This document shows positions 58,501 to 64,000 of a DNA stretch of 64,000 bases, one piece after another. The translations under genes and the position numbers were made by a program. Source of the DNA: Mya arenaria (Eukaryota > Mollusca > Bivalvia > Myida > Myidae); NCBI RefSeq assembly GCF_026914265.1, contig NC_069136.1, positions 12,270,356 to 12,334,355 on the forward strand, read 5' to 3'. How positions within the stretch are numbered: the first letter of the stretch is position 1; the number at the start of each line of letters is the position of its first letter. The notes below the pieces were generated by a model. The model searched no databases and was not told the DNA's origin. It was given only the letters and a program-made list of their open reading frames with translations.

Positions 58501-60520
58501 AGAAAGTGTGATATCTTTGGAGGTATTGGGCTGTACAAGAAAGTATGTTATCTTTAGTGGTATTGGGCTGTACAAGAAAGTGTGTTATCTTTAGAGGTAT
58601 TGGGCTGTGCAAGAAAGTGTGTTATCTTTGGAGGTAATGGGCCTTACAAGAAAGTGTGTTAACTTTGGAGGTATTGGGTTGTAAAAGACAGTTTGTTATC
58701 TTTGGAGGTATTGGGCTGTAAAAGAAAGTGTGTTATCTTTGGAGGTATTGGGCTGTGCAATAAAGTGTGTTATCTTTGGAAGTAATGGGCCTTACAAGAA
58801 AGTGTGTAAACTTTGGAGGTATTGGGTTGTAACAGAAAGTGTGTTATCTTTGGAGGTAATGGGCTGTAAAAGAAAGTTTGCTATCTTTGGTGGTATTGGG
58901 CTATACAAGAAAATGTATTATTTTTGGAGGTATTGGGCTGTATAAGACAGTGTGTTATCTTTGGAGGTATTGGGCTGTAAAAGAAAGTGTATTATCTTTG
59001 GAGGTATTTGGCTGTACAAGAAAGTGTATTATCTTTGGAGGTATTTGGCTGTACAAGAAAGTGTGTTATCTTTGGAGGTATTGGGCTGTATAAGAAAGTG
59101 TGTTATCTTTGGAGGTATTGGGCTGTACAAGAAAGTATGATATCTTTGGAGGTATTGGGCTGTACAAGAAAGTGTGTTATCTTTAGTGGTATTGGGCTGT
59201 ATAAGAAAGTATGTTATCTTTGGAGGTATTGGGCTGTACAAGAAAGTATGTTATCTTTAGTGGTATTGGGCTGTATAAGAAAGTATGTTATCTTTGGAGG
59301 TATTGGACTATACAAGAAAGTGTGTTATCTTTGAAGGTATTTGGCTGTACAAGAAAGTGTGATATCTATGGAGGTATTGGACTGTACAAGAAAATATGTT
59401 ATCTTTAGTGGTATTGGGCTGTACAAGCAAGTGTGTTATCTTTGGAGGTATTGGGTTGTACAAGAAAGTGTGTTATCTTTGGAGGTATTGGGCTGTACAA
59501 AAAAGTATGTTATCTTTAGTGGTATTGGGCTGTACAAGAAAGTATGTTATCTTTGGTGGTAATGAGCTGTAAAAGAAAGTGTGCTATCTTTGGAGGAATT
59601 GGGCTTTACAAGAAAGTGTATTATTTTGGAGGTATTGGACTGTACAAGAAAGTGTGTTATCTTTGGAGGTATTGGGCTATAACAGAAAGTGTGTTATCTT
59701 TGGAGGTATTGGGCTGTAATAAAAAGTGTTGCATGTTTAGAAGTTAACAATATATTAGTATCCCATGGCATATGATATATTAAAAAAATACAAAAAGAAA
59801 AACAGACTTCTGGTTTTCATTGTTAAATGCTTGTTAAGTTAATGATCAGTCTTGAAAATTACCTTCCCACCAACCCAGTGAAACAATCTCGGTCAGGCCA
59901 CTGTGAGATAAAAAAAACTGTTCTATGATGGCCTTGTTCTTGTAGTGAAAGTGTGATATCTAACAACTATGATGGCCTTGTTCTTGTATTGAAAGTGTGG
60001 TATCTCACAACTATGATGACCTTTTTCTTGTAGTAAAAGTGTGATATCTAACAACTATGATGGCCTTGTTCATGTGGTGAGAGTGTGATATCTAACAACT
60101 ATGATGACCTTGTTCTTGTAGTCAAAGTGTGATATCTAACAACTATGATGGCCTTGTTCATGTGGTGAGAGTGTGATATCTAACAACTATGATGACCTTG
60201 TTCTTGTAGTCAAAGGTGTGATATCTAACAACTATGATGGCCTTGTTCATGTGGTGAGAGTGTGATATCTAACAACTATGATGGCCTTGTTCATGTGGTG
60301 AGAGTGTGATATCTAACAACTATGATGGCCTTGTTCTTGTAGTGAAAGTGTGATATTTAACAACTCTCATGTACAATAGTTAAAAACAGTTTTCTTTCAC
60401 TAGTCGTCAACTTACTTGAGAGAAGAGCAGAACTGGTTATCAATGTTCCACATAACAAATCCAAGACCATAGGCAAGGCAGCCAAACAGTAACACAGTCT
60501 TATTGGCCCACTTTAGATCG
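52510..60520 (-). CDS. ACER3: Alkaline ceramidase (ACER3-like), 3' part of gene
   Basis: Alkaline ceramidases are multi-pass ER/Golgi enzymes of the CREST superfamily that hydrolyse ceramide to sphingosine and fatty acid. Exons on the minus strand: 60416-60520, 59863-59900, 58178-58259, 56291-56336 and possibly 52510-52557; every junction is GT-AG with consistent phase. Recognised segments are LGFVMWNIDNQFC and FEFHAWWHILAGIGTYLGIV, the latter carrying the HxxxH metal-ligand motif, then RLSVLGYKTKIK. All match the C-terminal third of ACER3 in order. The N-terminal exons, with the other zinc ligands, must lie to the right of 60520 and were not found up to 64000. The closest paralogue is judged from the WNIDN motif and is likely ACER3. 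Introns hold three satellite arrays. Confidence 0.88.
52558..53141. other. Probable ACER3-like intron; nothing seen
   Basis: AT-rich sequence without recognised elements. Confidence 0.4.
53142..53641. mobile_element. 500-bp fold-back element with about 78-bp arms
   Basis: The outer arm ATTGATTGCATTTTTTCTTG...ATGCTGTATG (53142-53176) is mirrored by CATACAGCATAAACGCAAG to GCAATCAAT (53608-53641). The inner arm CACAGGGCTTCCATTAAGAA (53198) is mirrored by TTCTCTAATGGAAGCCCTGTG (to 53589). The stretches between outer and inner arms are diverged. Non-coding. Confidence 0.85.
53642..54295. other. No gene seen
   Basis: AT-rich, probably ACER3-like intron. Confidence 0.5.
54296..55861 (+). repeat. 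About 155-bp satellite-like repeat, roughly nine units, with CCCCCGCC / GGCGGGGG ends
   Basis: The start ACAAGAGCGGTCATAGACAG then CTATATCCCCCGCC and the end ATATCCCCTCGCCTTTTCAAGG then CGGGGGATA frame the array. AATAACTCTTTCAAA recurs nine times, mostly 153-159 bp apart; units include GACAATATGCGCTGCTTCAC and ATCATCAATCTGTGAAAG. An (AC)n microsatellite is at 55787-55806. Probably a non-autonomous element whose core has expanded in tandem. Confidence 0.9.
55862..56290. other. ACER3-like intron, nothing seen
   Basis: No repeat or exon recognised; the small open frame at 56101-56295 lacks support. Confidence 0.5.
56291..56336 (-). CDS. ACER3: ACER3-like exon (GYKTKIK segment)
   Basis: Acceptor GTTTTGTTTCAG and donor ATTAAA|GTAAGT. 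Encodes ADARLSVLGYKTKIK in frame after the HAWWH exon; it aligns with the R..YRPKVK segment near the end of human ACER3. If unspliced, the frame ends a few codons later at TAA. Confidence 0.8.
56391..58085 (+). repeat. Large copy of the AAGAGGCCC dispersed repeat, interrupted by an insertion
   Basis: It starts ACAAGAGGCCCATGAGG and ends TTTTTGGCCAGTAAAGCTAA, like 3335-3735. TTTCAAGGGCCATAA.. occurs several times. The repeat is interrupted at about 56825-57440 by a segment bounded by TTTTTCTCCCACCTCAG (56990) and CTGAGGTGGGAGAATA (57407) in inverse orientation and including the hairpin at 56849-56982. Confidence 0.65.
56849..56982. repeat. 134-bp near-perfect inverted repeat (GACCCGAG/GGGTCGG hairpin)
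   Basis: CCATGGCCGAGAGTGTAAGA, TTCCGACCCGAGCGTAGGGT and GTTTTGCGGAAAC are mirrored by GTTTCCGCAAAACACCCTGC, GAGGGTCGGGATGAA and TCTTACACGAGCGGCTATGG. The loop is only about 12 bases. The same core motif is found at 21005-21105. Confidence 0.9.
58178..58259 (-). CDS. ACER3: ACER3-like exon with HAWWH motif
   Basis: Acceptor GATATCACACAG and donor TTTGG|GTAAGA. Encodes FLSPLFEFHAWWHILAGIG and TYLGIVF; the two His of HxxxH are zinc ligands in the family. Confidence 0.93.
58363..59735. repeat. 37-bp minisatellite, about 37 copies, in an ACER3-like intron
   Basis: The unit TTTGGAGGTATTGGGCTGTA followed by CAAGAAAGTGTGTTATC repeats with variants (TTTAGTGGT, GTAAAAGAAAG, GTATGTTATC). A 37-bp period rotates the reading frame, so partial open frames appear in every phase and are not genes. 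It lies between the HAWWH exon and the micro-exon. Confidence 0.95.
59863..59900 (-). CDS. ACER3: ACER3-like 38-bp micro-exon
   Basis: Acceptor TTTTATCTCACAG and donor GGGAAG|GTAATT. It encodes NGLTEIVSLGWWE across its junctions and supplies exactly the phase change needed between its neighbours. Confidence 0.8.
59921..60366. repeat. 44-bp minisatellite, about 10 copies, in an ACER3-like intron
   Basis: The unit CTATGATGGCCTTGTTCTTG followed by TAGTGAAAGTGTGATATCTA and ACAA repeats between the micro-exon and the WNIDN exon. It ends 50 bp from the donor of the WNIDN exon and starts 20 bp from the micro-exon's acceptor, so it fills nearly the whole intron. It shares GAAAGTGTGATATCT with the neighbouring 37-bp array. 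Confidence 0.95.
60416..60520 (-). CDS. ACER3: ACER3-like exon with WNIDNQFC motif
   Basis: Acceptor GATCCTTTTCAG and donor CTCAA|GTAAGT. Encodes DLKWANKTVLLFGCLAYGLG and FVMWNIDNQFCSSL; enters with one base and leaves with two. Confidence 0.9.
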
Positions 60521-63500
60521 CTGAAAAGGATCATGGGAAAATAATGCAATTGGATGGAATATTTAGCATCCATTAAAGTTAGCAATCCTTCATTAGGATG
60601 CAAAGATGTGTAAATGCATTTAAGATGAAAATATTGAGATTTTTTCATATTTAATTTATTATGAATAACCATTATTATATTTGCATGGATAACATTTTTG
60701 GATAACACAATCATGACGCTACAATTATGATCTGCTAGTATTAGAGGCAGGTCATAAAACAAAATTTTACAATAATTATAAAACAATTTATTTATTTGTA
60801 GACATTTATAATTTGTTCAAGATTTTCATCCAAATTCTTTTTTGAAATGGAGGCAGGGGGTAACCTTTTTTATTTTTTTTATTTAGATGACTCAGTTACA
60901 CCATTAAATATGTGTTCATGGTTTTCTTATTACATAATAAAGGGACCATATACATGTGTTTCTAGACAAACCATGAACACCGTCATAACATGTGAATTTT
61001 TACATCAACACAAGCTGGTATGAAAAAACGCCGTTCCCTGACAGTACCGGACTGATAGGCAAATACAGACTCCAGTTCAACATTTTATTTGAGTTAATTG
61101 AATTTAAGGGGCAGGGGGGGACGAAAATCTATCAAATAATCTATAGTCTCCTAAATATCATAATAGCTATTGAAAAGACATATGTAGCTTTTAAAATGAA
61201 ACTTCACCAGTATTAATTTATTGAAATAATGATGGATGAATTTAACCTTCAAACGTAAAGTAGTACAGGCCTAATTGATAGGTTGAGTGGTGAACCTATA
61301 ATATAATATGCTTCTTTATTTAATGTGACTGAGAGCTGTTTTGCTTTCAGAAATATTTCATTTCAACAAATCAATCAGATACATACAAAATAACAAATAA
61401 GTTGAAGACTGAAGCAGAGGCGGTTCCAGGATTTGACATAAGAGGGGGTGTAATTGTGGGGCGTAACCATTTGACTTGTGACCCTCCCTAAGAATAGAAA
61501 TTTATTTGGTAAAAAATGCTTGCAGGGTTGGGTGGGGATGAATGGGAGGTAGGGGGATTTTTCCCCAAGAAATGTTTAACACTTTCTAGTCTGAAATGGT
61601 GCATTTTGAGCAAATGTTATTACTTTTTTCTTCTATATTATAATACAAAGTAAACTTGGACAATTTAAGGGGGGATGGGGGTGCCCAACCCCTCCCCCCT
61701 CAACCTGCTAGTGTGAAGGGTATGACAAACAAATTATGTATACCATAATAAAGAGTGACACTAAATTGACAATTTAGGCTTGGTTATATAACCTTGTATT
61801 GAACAAACACTGTCCCCATGTTTCATGTAAACAATCATGGGCAGGCTGTAACAAGTACAATCCATTACATTTGATCAATCTGGAGCTTGTTGCACCTTGT
61901 GGTTATTTGTAATGGTACCATGGTATTTTACTAATCAAGAGTGCACTGGAGGGAACTCAAATGCTCACAAATGCTCAATGTTTGTTAAGGCAAATAATGG
62001 GCTTAACTCATCAATTAATAAAGCCAGTGGTGTGGACCTTGCTTACATGTGCGTATTGTCTCTTGCAACATGTTTACCAAGTTTCCATTGAATACCTTGA
62101 ACAGTTTTTGAGTTATGTCAAGGTTCATGTTTTGCACAATGATGTCATAACTGCTCCCAACAATGACACAAAGCAATTACAATACCTCGACTAATTTGCT
62201 TTGTATGACAGACAAGCTAAAATATCTTCATAACTGTTTGTGAAACAAAAAAAGCTGTCTTTTGACAAATAAAAAAAGACAAATGTTTTGACACAAACAA
62301 ACATGACTCAATATGAAATTAAAGCAATAGTGTTTTTCTTGTGGTATTGTAACCTTGATCTAATTGATAAACTTATTACCATGATATATCTGATAGATGA
62401 TGGAAAACACTTATTTTAAAATGGGTCACAGCCTATCAAAGTGACTCGCTCATGTTTTTGGACCAAAAATTTGTTTTCCCAGTAATGTATCTGAAAACAT
62501 TAATTTATCAGTATTATACTCTATGATATCGAAATTGCAGAAAAAATACAGTTATAGCATAAAAAGGTATTTTGATTTTAGTGGGTTTCTAACCTACGCC
62601 AGTAAAGTCAAGAAAAAAGTAGAAAACAGCCGGCTACACCTTACGGCCACCAGGATTTTATAAAGTGGTGGATACAGAGATACAGATAAATTTTTTACTT
62701 AAATCATAAAATGTACTTTACATCCTTATGGTGATTTCTACTGGTACATTAAATTACAATATTGAATGACAAGTACTTTATTTAATGAACTTTTATAGTA
62801 TATAACTTACACAAAATTGAAATGGTGCTTTTCAAATTACAAGTCCTGATTAATTTAAATATCTTTACTACTTTCTTTGCTTATAGCCTTCTGTTAGTCG
62901 CTTAGGATAGTCAATTGATTTTATCAAACCTGTTTAACATTTAGTCAAAATGGCTAGTTAGAACAGTAAAAAATACTAAGAACGTTACGCCCTATTTTTT
63001 ATTTTTAATTGTACCAGTATGAACAGCTGTTTGATTTTATGTCGTAATGGGTGATTTTTAATGTGTATTTACGCACATTACGACCCTTATCTGTAGCTCT
63101 GTGGATATGTTGACCTATTAAGGATACATTGATAACATTACATGATAATGTCAATTGACCAATCACACAACACCACAGCCGTAATAAATCTTTTATCATG
63201 TTACTACCGCTATTGAAAATTGTGGTCTTCAAAGACGATATTTCAGCAAATATCAACTTTTGCTGAAGGGTTTCAGCTTTTGGTATTTTTGTTTAATTGT
63301 TGCTCCTTACAATTTGCCACAATTTATTTCGTAATTTAAAAAAAAAATGCATGTTACAAACCATGAGCGAATTACTTTAATTGAAGATGATTGTGTAACA
63401 TCAGATGGCCATTTATTTACAAAAAACTATTATAGGGGAAAAATGTATGTTTATATAACACTTGATAGATGAAAAAAAGAAGTAATTTTGATGAATTTTC

Positions 63501-64000
63501 ATGAATATATCTATAAAGCATTTGATCTTGATGATCAAAACAAAAAAGGGCATATGATAAATGTGTACAGTTTTTAAAGATATTAGCATTAAATATCTGC
63601 TTTCCGTATTGGTTTGCAAAGATTTATCGATGAAAAATTAATAATTATTTCACTGTTTCAAACACAAATAACAGGTATGCCAACGCTAATTTGTTAAAAA
63701 ATAGGAACCAAAATGAAAATAAGGGTTTATCTATCACACTTTTTTTACAAAAGATAAATAATTAGTTTTTTTTAGATCAGATAAAAGGCAACACTTTTAA
63801 TTTTTAAGTATAGTGGCCAAAAAAGTGGAAATCAGCTTAAAGAGGAAAATTGGCATCACTGAAATAACATTTTTTTTGTTGCTGGGATACAAAGTCAATG
63901 TCAGATGTTATACTGAAAAGACGTTACATAGGCATACAATTTGGCATGTATAATAAAATGAAAAGTGTTAGCCTCAGTGTAAGATTGCAATATATTTCAC
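60521..64000. other. Probable intron or upstream part of the ACER3-like gene; dispersed repeats
   Basis: No further ACER exon was recognised. About 61410-61690 holds a fragment with GAGGCGGTTCCAGGATTTG and GGGGGTGCCCAACCCCTCCC. About 61900-62220 holds a dispersed repeat ending GACAGACAAGCTAAAA, like those at 20752-21712 and 3335-3735. The remainder is AT-rich and featureless. Confidence 0.5.

Noticed and set aside
58349..59747. Ten or more short open frames
   Set aside because: They are the 37-bp minisatellite read in rotating phase, placed in an intron of the ceramidase gene.
60521..64000. N-terminal exons of the ceramidase
   Set aside because: No segment resembling the early transmembrane helices or the first zinc-ligand motifs was seen; they probably lie beyond the window.

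Overview
This is eukaryotic genomic DNA from an invertebrate animal, most probably a bivalve mollusc. The reasons are AT-rich, intron-dominated sequence with GT-AG exons, animal genes of clear vertebrate type, and a dense load of short inverted-repeat elements. Several of these end in motifs that I recognise, from general knowledge only, as common in bivalve genomes (for example TAAAGCTGCACTCTCACAG and ATGCACCAGTCAATTG). The species cannot be named from the sequence. No bacterial, plasmid or CRISPR feature is present.

Layout. 1-1.7 kb: a 51-bp tandem repeat, a trinucleotide microsatellite and a candidate first coding exon of an unidentified minus-strand gene that leaves the window. 7.1-20.4 kb: a complete minus-strand angiomotin-family gene, with ten coding exons (825 codons plus stop, joined by phase-consistent GT-AG junctions), one probable 5' UTR exon, an alternative first exon, and introns carrying MITEs. 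20.7-32.9 kb: no host gene. This stretch holds nested inverted repeats, a 21-bp minisatellite, a 700-bp terminal-inverted-repeat element, and a decayed LINE (26.3-28.3 kb) with a 2A-like GDIQTNPGP motif, a PHD finger and a broken reverse transcriptase. 33.0-40.9 kb: a complete plus-strand DIPK2-type divergent kinase gene with six coding exons (449 codons plus stop). Its first intron contains a 1.6-kb repeat rich in perfect AGGTCAnnnTGACCT palindromes. 41-52.5 kb: MITEs, tandem repeats and a 2.7-kb minisatellite of 33/36-bp units that is open on both strands. 52.5-60.5 kb: the 3' part of a minus-strand alkaline ceramidase (ACER3-like) gene. Its introns hold two further minisatellites and a 155-bp-unit satellite. 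60.5-64 kb: probable intron or upstream sequence of that gene, with dispersed repeats.

The three recognised genes have separate roles: junction and Hippo scaffold, secretory-pathway kinase-like protein, and ER/Golgi ceramide hydrolase. Their adjacency implies no shared pathway. The unusual content is the repeat fraction: a 2A-like LINE, repeat-borne nuclear-receptor-like palindromes, an X-box-like cluster in the angiomotin 3' region, and minisatellites concentrated in and around the ceramidase gene. All homology calls come from reading motifs by eye; no search was run.
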